DNA of 64,000 bases from Litoreibacter halocynthiae (GTDB lineage Bacteria; Pseudomonadota; Alphaproteobacteria; Rhodobacterales; Rhodobacteraceae): positions 1,364,001 to 1,428,000 of the forward strand of contig NZ_SOBH01000001.1 in NCBI RefSeq assembly GCF_004365635.1, written 5' to 3'. Each line of letters opens with the position of its first letter. The first letter of the stretch is position 1. Below are positions 1-10,100 of this stretch, one piece after another. The notes beneath the pieces were generated by a model. The model worked only from the letters and a program-made list of their open reading frames with translations. It did not search any database and was not told the origin of the DNA. Position numbers and translations under genes: made by a program.

Positions 1-188
1 TCCGACTTCTGAAACTGGGGCTATCCATGACCGCCGAAGGCGTGGCTGACGCTGGCTGGTCCGGCATGATGCGCGGCAAGCGGGTGATCGTCCCAGGCTT
101 CATGAACAAAGTCTTCGCCTTCATGCCCCGCATCACGCCGCGCGGGCTTTTGACATGGGTCGTGGCGCAGTTTTACGTCCGCTCCTGA
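1..188 (+). CDS. SDR-family oxidoreductase, C-terminal part (truncated by window edge)
   Basis: The reading frame enters at base 3 and ends at TGA 186-188, giving about 61 residues. The readable part runs from RLLKLGLSMTAEGVADAG through GKRVIVPGFMNK to a hydrophobic tail ending VRS. This resembles the C-terminal segment of DltE/YqjQ-type short-chain dehydrogenases, where a helix with a VA..G pattern precedes a G-K-x-x-x-x-P-G stretch. The Rossmann fold and the Tyr-Lys catalytic pair lie outside the window, so substrate and cofactor cannot be judged. Assignment to the superfamily is from this short tail only. Confidence 0.55.
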   Translation, partial: RLLKLGLSMTAEGVADAGWSGMMRGKRVIVPGFMNKVFAFMPRITPRGLLTWVVAQFYVRS

Positions 189-274
189 GCGCCGTTAGCG
201 CAAGCATGATTGCAACATCACGCCCCCTCGCCTAGAGATTGCTGAAATTAGCGTATCCATTGGCGAGGCCCCTC

Positions 275-1168
275 ATGTCGAATTCCGAACAGCTTGAACA
301 AATCCGCAACGGCAAGGGCTTCATCGCCGCGCTGGATCAAAGCGGCGGCTCGACCCCCAAGGCGCTGCGCCTTTATGGCGTCGAGGAAGATGCCTACGCC
401 AATGACGAAGAGATGTTCGATAAGATCCACGAGATGCGCACCCGCATCGTGAAGGCACCTGCCTTCAACGGCGAAAAGGTCATCGGTGCGATCCTGTTCG
501 AGAAGACCATGGACCGCGAGATGGGCGGAATGCCGTCGGGCCGGTTCATTTGGGAAGACAGCCGCGTAGTGCCGTTTTTGAAGATCGACAAGGGGCTGGA
601 AGCCGAGGCCGACGGCGTGCAGATGATGAAGCCTATCGACGGTCTTGATGCGCTGCTGAAACGCGGCGTGGAAAAGGGCATGTTCGGGACCAAGATGCGC
701 TCGGTCATCAACGCAGCATCAACGTCAGGCATCGCGGCCAACGTGGCGCAGCAGTTTGATCTGGGTCGTCAGATTTTGGGCCACGGCCTGGTTCCGATCA
801 TCGAGCCGGAAGTGACCATTTCCATCACCGACAAGGCCGAGGCCGAGGACATTCTGCTGGCCGAGCTGACCAAGCAACTCGACGCCCTGCCTGAAGGCAA
901 GGACGTGATGTTGAAGTTGACCCTTCCAGAAAAGGCAAACCTGTATCAGTCGCTGGTCAGCCACCCCCGCGTAATGCGCGTCGTGGCACTGTCGGGCGGC
1001 TACACCCGCGAGGAAGCCAATGCCCGCCTGTCCAAAAACACAGGTGTGATTGCCAGCTTCTCTCGTGCCTTGACCGAAGGCCTGTCCGCGCAGCAAACCG
1101 ACACCGAGTTCAACGAAATGATCGCGGCAACCATCGACAGCATTTATCAGGCGTCTGTGGCGGGATAA
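275..1168 (+). CDS. fda: Class I fructose-bisphosphate aldolase
   Basis: Cytosolic aldolase that interconverts fructose 1,6-bisphosphate with dihydroxyacetone phosphate and glyceraldehyde 3-phosphate. The family signature GFIAALDQSGGSTPKAL lies at residues 15-31. The lysine in VMLKLTLPEK (about residue 214) fits the Schiff-base position of the Staphylococcus-type class I enzymes, and the phosphate-binding LSGGYTREEA segment follows. I chose the ATG at 275 (297 aa) because it matches the usual family length; an upstream in-frame ATG at 239 would add 12 unconserved residues. It is a single gene between the SDR gene and the FtsB-like gene. Confidence 0.9.
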   Translation: MSNSEQLEQIRNGKGFIAALDQSGGSTPKALRLYGVEEDAYANDEEMFDKIHEMRTRIVKAPAFNGEKVIGAILFEKTMDREMGGMPSGRFIWEDSRVVPFLKIDKGLEAEADGVQMMKPIDGLDALLKRGVEKGMFGTKMRSVINAASTSGIAANVAQQFDLGRQILGHGLVPIIEPEVTISITDKAEAEDILLAELTKQLDALPEGKDVMLKLTLPEKANLYQSLVSHPRVMRVVALSGGYTREEANARLSKNTGVIASFSRALTEGLSAQQTDTEFNEMIAATIDSIYQASVAG

Positions 1169-1230
1169 TTGGCAAAAACCCTAATAAAAATGCTGTTCTA
1201 GAGATTTAGGGGATTCACAAACCGAATCAC

Positions 1231-1587
1231 ATGTGCGATTCATATCGGGCAGCGTCCGCAAAGAGGCGCATCCCGAGGTTCACATTGACCAATTCACGCA
1301 CCACGTTTGGCCTGACGCCCTTGCTGATATTTTCGGTGTTCTTCCTGATGGGAGCGTATTTCGTGTTTGCAGCGGTGCAAGGCGACTACGGGATTTTCAG
1401 GCGTGTTCAAGTCGAGTCAGAGATTGAAACCCTGCGCAGCGAACTGGACGCATTGGAAGCCCAAGTGGCCGACATGCGCAACAAGACGCGGCGACTCTCC
1501 GACAATTACCTCGACCTCGATCTGCTCGACATGCAGGCCCGCGCAACGCTTGGCCTGATGCGGTCCGACGAAATCCTGTTGCGCTAA
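1231..1587 (+). CDS. FtsB/DivIC-like septum formation initiator
   Basis: A small bitopic membrane protein of up to 118 aa. A cytoplasmic N-terminus is followed by one membrane span (LTPLLIFSVFFLMGAYFVFAA) and a predicted coiled coil (ESEIETLRSELDALEAQVADM), then a short globular tail. This is the architecture of FtsB/DivIC proteins, which link FtsL and FtsQ in the divisome and help activate septal peptidoglycan synthesis. The first ATG is at 1231, but a TTG at 1285 preceded by GAGG would give a 100-residue protein more typical of the family. The gene just before pdhA in alphaproteobacteria is often of this type, which supports the call. Sequence conservation in the family is weak. Confidence 0.75.
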   Translation: MCDSYRAASAKRRIPRFTLTNSRTTFGLTPLLIFSVFFLMGAYFVFAAVQGDYGIFRRVQVESEIETLRSELDALEAQVADMRNKTRRLSDNYLDLDLLDMQARATLGLMRSDEILLR

Positions 1588-1623
1588 CCCTATATAATCC
1601 TTCATCTCCATCGCCTCCCCGAG

Positions 1624-1711
1624 TACCATTGGTAAAAGTTACCACGCGGCACCTAAACGGGGGTGATCTTTGCAAAAAGCTCTGGTAAAAGATAGTTTAA
1701 CGTTAAACTAT
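1624..1711 (+). promoter_or_regulatory. pdhA promoter/operator region with a perfect 20-bp palindrome
   Basis: Bases 1692-1711 form a perfect palindrome (AGTTTAACGT and its complement at the core, plus AT on each side). Upstream lie overlapping inverted repeats of the half-site TGGTA: TACCA-T-TGGTA at 1624-1634 and TGGTAA-AAG-TTACCA at 1630-1644. The nine bases TGGTAAAAG recur at 1683-1691. A plausible -35 (TTGCAA, 1670-1675) and -10 (TAGTTT, 1693-1698, 17-bp spacer) would put the palindrome over the -10 and start site, as expected for a repressor operator. Promoter and operator roles are inferred; the repeats are directly visible. Confidence 0.5.
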
Positions 1712-1748
1712 ACCCTTTTGCGCTAAGATTTTTGGGAGGATTGCCAGC

Positions 1749-2750
1749 ATGGCCGCCAAGAAAACCACCAAGAAAGCGAATGTCTCGAAGGAAGAGCTTC
1801 TCAGCTACTACCGCGACATGCTTTTGATCCGTCGTTTTGAAGAAAAAGCGGGCCAGCTCTATGGCATGGGCCTGATCGGCGGCTTCTGTCACCTCTACAT
1901 TGGTCAAGAGGCCGTAGTTGTGGGCTTGGAAGCGGCCACCAAAGACGGTGACAAGCGCATCACATCCTATCGCGATCACGGTCACATGCTGGCCTGTGGC
2001 ATGGACCCCAAAGGCGTCATGGCCGAGCTGACGGGCCGCGAAGGCGGCTATTCCAAAGGCAAGGGCGGCTCCATGCACATGTTCTCCAAGGAGAAGCATT
2101 TCTACGGTGGCCACGGCATCGTGGCAGCGCAGGTGCCGCTTGGTGCGGGCCTCGCCTTCTCCGACAAGTATCGCGGCAATGACAATGTGACGTTTACCTA
2201 TTTCGGCGACGGTGCCGCGAACCAAGGTCAGGTCTACGAAACCTTCAACATGGCAGCCCTGTGGGACCTGCCGGTGATCTTCGTGATCGAGAACAACCAA
2301 TACGCGATGGGCACCGCGATGGCCCGCTCCACCTCCTCCCCCGACATCTACACCCGTGGCGCAGCCTTTGGTATCAAGGGCGAAGCGGTCGACGGCATGG
2401 ACGTATTGGCGGTCAAGGAAGCCTCCGAGAAAGCCGTCGCACACTGCCGCGCTGGCAAAGGCCCGTATATTCTGGAAGTGAAAACTTACCGGTATCGCGG
2501 CCACTCCATGTCCGACCCTGCGAAATACCGGACCCGCGAAGAAGTGCAGAAAATGCGCGACGAGCGGGACTGCATTGAGCAGGTCCGCGACATTTTGCTG
2601 ACAGGCAAGCACGCGACTGACGAAGACCTGAAAGCCATCGACAAGGAAATCAAAGGCATCGTGAACGAGGCCGCTGAATTCTCCAAAGAAAGCCCGGAGC
2701 CCAGCTTGGACGAGCTTTACACAGACATCTACATGGAAGCGGAGGCTTAA
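1749..2750 (+). CDS. pdhA: Pyruvate dehydrogenase E1 component, alpha subunit
   Basis: TPP-dependent subunit of the pyruvate dehydrogenase complex, which decarboxylates pyruvate and passes the acetyl group to lipoyl-lysine. The 333-residue protein has the TPP/Mg motif GDGAANQG at residues 153-160, followed by the ENNQYAMGT segment, and the conserved loop YRYRGHSMSDPAKYR near residue 250. The start ATG has a strong ribosome binding site (GGGAGGA). It is the first gene of an operon with pdhB three bases downstream. Regulation probably acts at the palindrome region just upstream. Confidence 0.96.
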   Translation: MAAKKTTKKANVSKEELLSYYRDMLLIRRFEEKAGQLYGMGLIGGFCHLYIGQEAVVVGLEAATKDGDKRITSYRDHGHMLACGMDPKGVMAELTGREGGYSKGKGGSMHMFSKEKHFYGGHGIVAAQVPLGAGLAFSDKYRGNDNVTFTYFGDGAANQGQVYETFNMAALWDLPVIFVIENNQYAMGTAMARSTSSPDIYTRGAAFGIKGEAVDGMDVLAVKEASEKAVAHCRAGKGPYILEVKTYRYRGHSMSDPAKYRTREEVQKMRDERDCIEQVRDILLTGKHATDEDLKAIDKEIKGIVNEAAEFSKESPEPSLDELYTDIYMEAEA

Positions 2751-2753
2751 GAC

Positions 2754-4127
2754 ATGGCGACCGAAATTCTAATGCCCGCCCTCTCGCCCACCATGGAAGA
2801 AGGCACCCTTGCCAAATGGCTTGTGAAGGAAGGCGATACTGTCTCCTCCGGCGACATTATGGCTGAAATCGAAACCGATAAGGCCACGATGGAATTTGAA
2901 GCCGTCGACGAAGGTATCATCGGCAAAATCCTGATCGCGGAAGGCACCGAAGGCGTCAAAGTGAACACCGCCATCGCCATTCTGGTCGAGGAAGGCGAAA
3001 GCGCCGACGATGTTAAGGCGTCTTCCGGTGGTGCGGCTGACGATGACGAGGACAAGGCCCCCATTAACGAGCCGATGTCTGCCAACCCCGGTGCACCCGT
3101 TGCAGTGGTTGTTCCGGCCGAAATGGACATCCCTGAAGGCACCGAAATGAAACCCACCACGGTCCGCGAAGCCTTACGCGATGCCATGGCCGAGGAAATG
3201 CGCCGCACGCCGGAAGTATTCCTGATGGGCGAGGAAGTCGCCGAATACCAAGGTGCCTACAAGATTTCCCAAGGCTTGCTGGACGAGTTCGGCGCCAAAC
3301 GGGTCATCGACACCCCCATCACCGAGCACGGCTTCGCCGGTATCGGTGTCGGCGCTGCGTTCGGTGGCTTGAACCCGATCGTGGAGTTCATGACCTTCAA
3401 CTTCGCCATGCAGGCAATTGACCATATCATCAACTCGGCGGCCAAAACGCTCTATATGTCCGGTGGCCAGATGGGATGCCCGATCGTGTTCCGTGGCCCG
3501 AACGGGGCGGCCGCGCGCGTCGGTGCACAACACTCTCATGACTACGCCGCTTGGTATTCCCAAATTCCGGGTTTGAAAGTCGTCATGCCCTACTCGGCAG
3601 CCGACGCGAAAGGGTTGTTGAAATCCGCCATTCGCGACCCGAACCCTGTCGTCTTCCTCGAAAACGAAATCCTCTACGGCCAGTCCTTCGATGTGCCTGT
3701 TATGGACGATTACACCGTTCCTTTGGGCAAAGCCAAAATCTGGCGCGAGGGAACGGATGTCACCATCGTCAGCTTCGGCATCGGCATGAAGTACGCCTTG
3801 GAAGCCGCTGATAAGTTGGCAGAAGACGGGATCAGCGCCGAAGTTCTGGATCTGCGCACGCTGCGCCCGATGGACACTGGTGCGATCATCGAAAGCGTCA
3901 AGAAAACCAACCGCTGCGTAACCGTGGAGGAAGGCTTTCCAGTCTGCTCTATCGGCAATTACATCAGCTCGGTTCTGATGCAGGAGGCGTTCGACTATCT
4001 TGACGCTCCCGTCATCAACTGTACCGGCAAGGACGTACCGATGCCGTATGCCGCGAACCTCGAAAAGCTGGCGCTGACGACGACCAAAGAGGTCATCGAC
4101 GCCGTCAAAGCTGTCACTTACCGCTAA
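2754..4127 (+). CDS. pdhB: Pyruvate dehydrogenase E1 component, beta subunit, with N-terminal lipoyl domain
   Basis: The 457-residue protein carries an N-terminal biotinyl/lipoyl domain (residues 1-80, acceptor Lys43 in ETDKATMEF). An acidic and proline-containing linker follows, then the E1-beta transketolase-like module from about residue 130 ([15 protein letters not shown]...). Most bacterial E1-beta subunits are about 330 residues and lack the lipoyl domain; the fused form is known from alphaproteobacteria. The domain is nearly identical to that at the start of pdhC. With pdhA it forms the alpha2-beta2 E1 enzyme. Confidence 0.96.
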   Translation: MATEILMPALSPTMEEGTLAKWLVKEGDTVSSGDIMAEIETDKATMEFEAVDEGIIGKILIAEGTEGVKVNTAIAILVEEGESADDVKASSGGAADDDEDKAPINEPMSANPGAPVAVVVPAEMDIPEGTEMKPTTVREALRDAMAEEMRRTPEVFLMGEEVAEYQGAYKISQGLLDEFGAKRVIDTPITEHGFAGIGVGAAFGGLNPIVEFMTFNFAMQAIDHIINSAAKTLYMSGGQMGCPIVFRGPNGAAARVGAQHSHDYAAWYSQIPGLKVVMPYSAADAKGLLKSAIRDPNPVVFLENEILYGQSFDVPVMDDYTVPLGKAKIWREGTDVTIVSFGIGMKYALEAADKLAEDGISAEVLDLRTLRPMDTGAIIESVKKTNRCVTVEEGFPVCSIGNYISSVLMQEAFDYLDAPVINCTGKDVPMPYAANLEKLALTTTKEVIDAVKAVTYR

Positions 4128-4139
4128 GGAGCGTAGATC

Positions 4140-5441
4140 ATGCCAATCGAAATTCTCATGCCCGCGCTCTCCCCCACGATGGAAGAGGGTACATTGGCCA
4201 AGTGGCTGGTGAAGGAAGGCGACACCGTCAACTCCGGCGACATCATGGCCGAAATCGAAACCGACAAGGCAACCATGGAGTTCGAAGCCGTGGATGAAGG
4301 CGTAGTCGGCAAGATCCTGATCGCGGAAGGCACTGACGGTGTGAAGGTAAACACGCCCATCGCCGTGCTGCTGGAAGATGGTGAAAGCGCCGATGACATC
4401 GGCAAAGCGTCCTCCGCCTCGACAGAACAGCCCAAGGCTGCCCCAGAAGCTACGAAACACGATGTCCCGGCCGAAAAATCTGCCCCCGCAGCCCCTGCCC
4501 GCGCAGATGGTGACCGCGTGTTCGCATCGCCTCTGGCACGCCGCATCGCAGCCGACAAAGGTATTGATCTTGCAGATGTCAAAGGCTCCGGTCCCAAAGG
4601 CCGCATCGTCAAAGCCGACGTGGAAGGTGCGACCGCTGCCCCCAAGAAGGCCGATACAGCAGCGCCCGCTGCGTCTTCGGCAGCACCCGCAGGTGCCGCG
4701 ATGGCCGCAGGTCCGACGACCGACCAAGTGCGCAAGATGTACGAAGGCCGCGATTACGAAGAGCAGCCGCTGGACGGCATGCGCAAAACCATTGCCGCGC
4801 GCCTGACAGAGGCGAAGCAATCGGTGCCGCATTTCTACCTGCGCCGCGACATGCAACTGGATGCGCTGCTCAAATTCCGCTCCACCCTGAACAAAACGCT
4901 GGAGCCACGGGGCATAAAACTGTCCGTTAACGACTTCATCATCAAAGCCTGCGCGCTGGCATTGCAGCAAGTGCCGGATGCGAACGCTGTCTGGGCGGGC
5001 GACCGTACGCTGAGCCTGAAACCATCGGACGTTGCCGTCGCCGTGGCCATTGAGGGCGGGCTGTTCACACCCGTGTTGAAAGACGCCGAGATGAAGTCGC
5101 TGTCAGCGCTGTCAACCGAGATGAAAGACCTTGCAGCGCGGGCCCGTGACCGCAAACTAGCCCCGCATGAGTATATGGGCGGCAGCTTCGCGATCTCTAA
5201 CTTGGGCATGTTCGGCATCGACAATTTCGATGCCATAATCAACCCGCCTCACGCCGCAATTCTGGCAGTTGGCGCCGGAGCCAAGAAACCCGTTGTTGGT
5301 GAAGATGGTGAGTTGAAGGTCGCTACAGTGATGTCCACGACGCTGAGCGTTGATCATCGCGTGATCGACGGGGCGCTTGGGGCCAACCTGCTCAATGCGA
5401 TCAAGGACAATCTCGAAAACCCGATGGGCATGCTTGCATAA
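4140..5441 (+). CDS. pdhC: Pyruvate dehydrogenase E2, dihydrolipoamide acetyltransferase
   Basis: Core of the pyruvate dehydrogenase complex; transfers acetyl from lipoyl-lysine to CoA. The 433 residues hold one lipoyl domain (1-80, Lys43), an Ala/Pro-rich linker, a peripheral subunit-binding domain ([19 protein letters not shown], about 122-160), a second linker and the catalytic domain, with active-site motif DHRVIDG near the C-terminus. It lies 12 bases after pdhB and ends just before a terminator. No E3 (lpd) gene follows, so dihydrolipoamide dehydrogenase must be supplied from elsewhere in the genome. Confidence 0.96.
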   Translation: MPIEILMPALSPTMEEGTLAKWLVKEGDTVNSGDIMAEIETDKATMEFEAVDEGVVGKILIAEGTDGVKVNTPIAVLLEDGESADDIGKASSASTEQPKAAPEATKHDVPAEKSAPAAPARADGDRVFASPLARRIAADKGIDLADVKGSGPKGRIVKADVEGATAAPKKADTAAPAASSAAPAGAAMAAGPTTDQVRKMYEGRDYEEQPLDGMRKTIAARLTEAKQSVPHFYLRRDMQLDALLKFRSTLNKTLEPRGIKLSVNDFIIKACALALQQVPDANAVWAGDRTLSLKPSDVAVAVAIEGGLFTPVLKDAEMKSLSALSTEMKDLAARARDRKLAPHEYMGGSFAISNLGMFGIDNFDAIINPPHAAILAVGAGAKKPVVGEDGELKVATVMSTTLSVDHRVIDGALGANLLNAIKDNLENPMGMLA

Positions 5442-5450
5442 CAAAAAAAG

Positions 5451-5476
5451 GCCGGATCGTTTGATCCGGCATTTTT
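5451..5476. terminator. Rho-independent terminator between convergent pdhC and cysE
   Basis: Perfect 8-bp stem GCCGGATC/GATCCGGC with a four-base loop (GTTT). It is flanked by an A-run on the left and T5 on the right, so it could terminate the pdh operon on the plus strand and cysE on the minus strand. Confidence 0.9.
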
Positions 5477-5493
5477 ACATTTAATCTTTTGTA

Positions 5494-6303
5494 TCAGCCT
5501 TTTGTGCCAATCATCTGATCCATAGAGATCGAAGGATGAGTGCAACCGGCTTCACCGACGATCTTGGCAGGAACCCCCGCCACAGTCTTCATCGGAGGCA
5601 CCGCTTCCAGCACAACAGACCCTGCCGCTACGCGAGAGCAGTAGCCCACAGTGATGTTACCCAGTACTTTCGCGCCCGCACCAATCAGTACACCGTTTTC
5701 GATTTTCGGATGACGATCATCATGCTCTTTACCCGTCCCGCCAAGCGTGACCGAGTGCAGCATCGAGACGTTGTCGCCCACAACCGCCGTCTCGCCAATG
5801 ACGATCGAGTGGGCGTGATCAATCATGATACCTTTGCCGATCCGCGCTGCAGGATGGATATCCACCCCAAATGCTTCAGACGTCCGCATTTGCACAAAAT
5901 AGGACATGTCCTTGCGGCCCTGGTTCCAAAGCCAATGACCAACGCGATACGCTTGGATGGCTTGAAATCCTTTGAAGAACAGCACTGGCTGCAAGAAGCG
6001 GTCACAGGCAGGATCACGGTCGAACACCGCGACAATATCCGCCCGCGCAGCCTCACCCAGCCAGGGATCCGCCGCATAGGCCTCGTCCGTAATCTCGCGT
6101 AGGATTTGCTCGGACATTTCCGGTGAAGCCAGCTTTTGTGAAAAGCGGTAGGCCAAGGCCGATTCAAGCTTTTCGTGATGCAGCAACGAGCCGTGGATCA
6201 AACCGCCCAGAAGTGGCTCGGCAGCAATGGCTGCACGCGCTTCTTCCGTGATCTGAGCCCAGACCGGATCGATCTCTGCCAGTTTGGGGTTGGAATGTGC
6301 CAT
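5494..6303 (-). CDS. cysE: Serine O-acetyltransferase
   Basis: Cytosolic enzyme that acetylates L-serine with acetyl-CoA to O-acetylserine, the direct precursor of cysteine. The protein has the N-terminal SATase helical domain (IWAQITEEARAAIAAEP-like) and a C-terminal left-handed beta-helix of hexapeptide repeats, with family motifs DIHPAARIGKGIMIDHAHSIVIGE and MLHSVTLGGTG. Length 269 aa is normal. The ATG at 6303 follows AAAGGA at good spacing; the GTG one codon upstream is less likely. It is the last gene of the minus-strand run that starts with the GTA cluster. Confidence 0.95.
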   Translation of the reverse strand: MAHSNPKLAEIDPVWAQITEEARAAIAAEPLLGGLIHGSLLHHEKLESALAYRFSQKLASPEMSEQILREITDEAYAADPWLGEAARADIVAVFDRDPACDRFLQPVLFFKGFQAIQAYRVGHWLWNQGRKDMSYFVQMRTSEAFGVDIHPAARIGKGIMIDHAHSIVIGETAVVGDNVSMLHSVTLGGTGKEHDDRHPKIENGVLIGAGAKVLGNITVGYCSRVAAGSVVLEAVPPMKTVAGVPAKIVGEAGCTHPSISMDQMIGTKG

Positions 6304-6409
6304 CACTTTTCCTTTCGGGTGTTCCCGTGTCCTTACACCACATAGGTAAAATCTGGCAATTCCAAACCCCTGTCACGCGTAAAAGCGTGATAACTCCGAT
6401 CACCGTCAG

Positions 6410-7120
6410 TTATGCGCGCGGAATGTCGAACCGTAGCAGGTGCACCGACAGTCGTATTGTGCCCGCAGCAAAATCCCCGCCATTCGCCGTCAGCTTCAAT
6501 TGGGTGTTGCTGTAATAGGCTTGCGGTTGTCCTGTGAGCCCTCGCACCCATGACCCCGCGCCGATACCGTAGCCCGACCCGTATCGGGTGTCTGAGACAT
6601 CCACTCCCAATGACCAATCGCTCAACGTCCCCGTGATTGCTGTGACAACCAATCCTGTAACCGCCAGAACCACTGATCCTTGTGGAATGACAAAGCCGGT
6701 TAACGCAGTCGCACCTGCGCTCAGGTCAAAGTCGAACTCGACCGTCTCTGCCCGCATGGCTGCACCGAAGGGCGATGAAGACAACATGTTGTCGAGCCAT
6801 TCCGTGCCGTCAAAACTAACGCTCACGGCTTCATCACTGACAAATAGCCTCCAACCGGACAAGGGTGTCAGGAAATCCCAGCCGCCATTCAGGTAGAACG
6901 CCAGATTTCCATCCTCACCATCCCAGGCATTCACACCCCCAAGAGGCACAAGGTAACACGTGCCCTCCTCCGCAAATGCCGGAGGCGTCGCCAAGGATCG
7001 GCTGACCACGCTCAATTGCAACGCCGCATCAATGCGGGCGAGCGCCTCGTTCACCGTGACATGTTTCTGGGCTTGCGACGCCGCAAGCAAGGGAAGTTTT
7101 AGGGTTGCTGTATCAGCCAT
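6410..7120 (-). CDS. DUF2793-family protein linked to the GTA cluster
   Basis: The 236-residue protein begins MADTATLKLPLLAASQAQKHV, followed by NEALARIDAALQL and the W-D-G and FYLNGGWDFLTPLSGWRLFV stretches. This is the conserved N-terminal part of DUF2793 proteins, often encoded next to tail genes of phages and GTAs. The C-terminal 120 residues are beta-rich and less conserved, as in receptor-binding or tail-tip decoration proteins. Its start overlaps the stop of g15 by 8 bases, so it belongs to the GTA transcription unit. A tail-tip or cell-attachment role is inference from position. Confidence 0.75.
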   Translation of the reverse strand: MADTATLKLPLLAASQAQKHVTVNEALARIDAALQLSVVSRSLATPPAFAEEGTCYLVPLGGVNAWDGEDGNLAFYLNGGWDFLTPLSGWRLFVSDEAVSVSFDGTEWLDNMLSSSPFGAAMRAETVEFDFDLSAGATALTGFVIPQGSVVLAVTGLVVTAITGTLSDWSLGVDVSDTRYGSGYGIGAGSWVRGLTGQPQAYYSNTQLKLTANGGDFAAGTIRLSVHLLRFDIPRA

Positions 7121-10100
7121 TGATTTCGATCCTTGAGTAAAGTCCCGGTCCGAAGCGCAAGGACACCTGCGCCACTTCGATGTTGTATGGGCCAGTCAGG
7201 CCGTCTGCCGCTTGCGCAGCGCTGGAATAAGTCCAAGTCGGCGTCTGGACTTCGGTCTCCCGCGCAACGCTGCCGCCTTGAGACACGCGAACCACATATC
7301 GTTCCACTTCTTCGCCGAGCGGAACCTCGACGGAGGCCCAGCTGTCGCCATCGATCCGCGTTCTTCGAATCCAGCTCACCTCTAAATCAGTGCCAAGCCT
7401 GCGCGATTTGAGATGTGCCGGCGCATAGGGTCGAAGCCCAACCCCCTGAAATGCTTCGACATAATACCGAAATGACGGGTCGTCATAGGGCCGCAGAGAC
7501 GGCCCAATACGGTAGTGCCGCGCCAATTCGCGCGATGACATTTCCATACCGATCTGTGCCGGACCACCATCAAGCATCACAAAGCGGCTCCCCACCGGCC
7601 AGCTATCAGGCATCAACCCGTCGCTACCCGCTTGTCCGCGCAACAGGTCGGAAAGGTCATAGGTATTTGCTGCCACAAGGTTTGCTGACGCGAACTGGAT
7701 GACTTCCCAGCGCTCGGATGAGCCTTCGCCAATCGCAGCTACATTCGCCCCGTTCAACACTGCGTCCCACGACTCGGAGCTGAGCGAAGCTCCGGACAAG
7801 GTGACCCTCAACGGCTCGCCCCTTTGCCACAGGCCACCCTCCGCACGCCCGAGTGCCGTGGCCAATACGCCCATGCGCGCAGGGGTCTCTATCACAGTGT
7901 TCAACGTGTAACCGCTATCCTCGGCGGAGCTGTAAACAGCAACCCCACCCGGCCAAGGTCGTGCAGATGCGGCGACATAGGGCGCGTGGGCAACCTCGTC
8001 CCCTTTGAGCAGTGGAAGGTCCATAAACTGGGCCGAGACTGGCACCGGCACCGCGAACGGGCGCACTTCTCCGACGCTCTCGACCGCTTCGCTGGGCGTG
8101 TATATCTGCCGCTCTACCCGCACGGCTTCAATCCGGCGAGCGCCCCGATCCTCCACGCGATCGACACGGTACAGCGTCTGGTCTCCACGGGCATCGGTAA
8201 GCTCGGCCAGATCACCGGCGCGCAGATCACTGCGTGACGGTGGTAACGAAAAGCTCACCGCGTCGCGCGCGACACGCGCCTCCGACAACCACCGCTCGGC
8301 AATCGTTGTTGCTTCTGCTTCGGTCAAGGCCAGCGGCAACTCGTTTTGCGTTACGTCCGCAGCCCCGTCATGGGGGAACCGCGCATCCGCAACGCGCACC
8401 ACAAACTCCCCCTCGGCCTCGACATATCCAAGACGCACTTCGCCCACGGTTTCGGCCTCGGGTGCACGCACTTGTTCAAGCACCACATCTTGTCCGTCAA
8501 CAACAAGCTCGGCCTCGTCCACCGTCTGCTGGCTGGCATCTTTGCGTGCTTGGAACACCACCTTGCCACCGCGCTCGATCGCATCGAACCCAAGCGCGAT
8601 CATCAAGGGCTGCAAGGCCGAGCGCGGCGTGTCAAACTCGGCTACACTGAAACCGCGCACCACCCCGTGCAAATCGGTCGCATCGTAATCCGACAGCCCG
8701 ACGCTCTCACATAGCTCTCCGACCACATGGGCTAGTGGCATGACCGACGTGCGACCCGTAAGCCAATGTCCCGTCACATGGTTTTGACCATCGCTCCAAA
8801 CCGAGAGGTTGCTTGGAAAGTCCGGCCAAGGCCTTGCATCCCACGCCCATACGAAAGCCCGCGACATGTCGACCATGGGGCCATCGTAAACCGGGCTTAC
8901 GGGGTTATTGTCAGTCGACCCGAAGAACCCGTAATAGGCCCGCAGATACTGCATCTGGACGTAGTCGTCTCGCTTACCCTTTGAGAAATGCGGGATCGCG
9001 CTCTCGCTCGACTTAGGATCAAGGAACTTGTTGGGCTGGTTCGGCCCCTTGTCAATCGCAGCACATCCCATTTCGGTGAACCAGATGGGCTTGGACTGTG
9101 GCTCCCAAGCGCTCGACACCGAGGAGCGCACGCCGCCCACGCGGTCATGATGCGCTTGCCCCCACCAGTTCCATAGATCTTTGTAGCGATACACCCATGG
9201 CTCCCCATGGGCGCCATCTTCAATCGGTGTTCGTATCTGTAAAGCCCGCTCCTCGTCGTCACGGTAGTACCAGTCATATCCCTCACCGCCGCGAATATTG
9301 CCGCGCAGGTAATCCAGATCATAAATCGAGCCAGCCTCCGCGTCCAAATGTGCATCGCCGTCCCGCCAGTCCGCGATGGGCATGTAATTGTCGATCCCCA
9401 CGAAGTCGATCTCGTCATCCGCCCAAAGCGGGTCCAGATGGTACAGTAGATCACCCGTCCCGTCCTGCGGTTGATATCCGGCATATTCCGACCAATCCGC
9501 AGCGTAGCCGATCTTTGCGTCCGGCCCCAATATGCCGCGCACGTCGCCTGCCAGAACCCGCAGCGCCTCAACCGCTGGAAAGCCTCCGCTATCGTCGCGA
9601 ATTTGCGTAAGCCCGCGCATCTCCGAGCCGATGCAAAATGCGTCAACACCACCTGACGCCGCGCAAAGATGCGCATAGTGTAGGATGAACCGACGATAGG
9701 AATACTCGGCGGGGCCGCTATAGATCACCTCGCCATCATTCAACGTGAAATCGGAAACATGCGCGCTCCCCATAAGCGCGGCAACCTCTGCATAAGCAGC
9801 CGCCGTGCCATCGGTCGACCCCGCAACGCCCACAGCCCGGTCAGATGTGATCCTGCCCCGCCACGGCAGCGCGGGTTGCCCGATATCCCCGCTATAAGGA
9901 TCAGGCAGCGTATTCCCCACGATCTGGTCCATCAGAATGAACGGGTAGAACATCACGTCTTGGCCCGCTATTTTCAGTGCAGCAATCGCCTCAATGACTG
10001 AAGCATCTGACGGAGTCCCCCCGTAAATCGGTGCGCCGTCCGCCCGCGCAACAGCTTCGGCTTGCCCACGGTCGATACCCGAGACCGACCAAACTGACGG

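Noticed and set aside
3174-4970. 598-codon open frame on the minus strand across pdhB and pdhC
   Set aside because: Antisense shadow of two certain genes; composition (Gly, Arg, His, Phe-rich) is that of a high-GC mirror frame with no domain.
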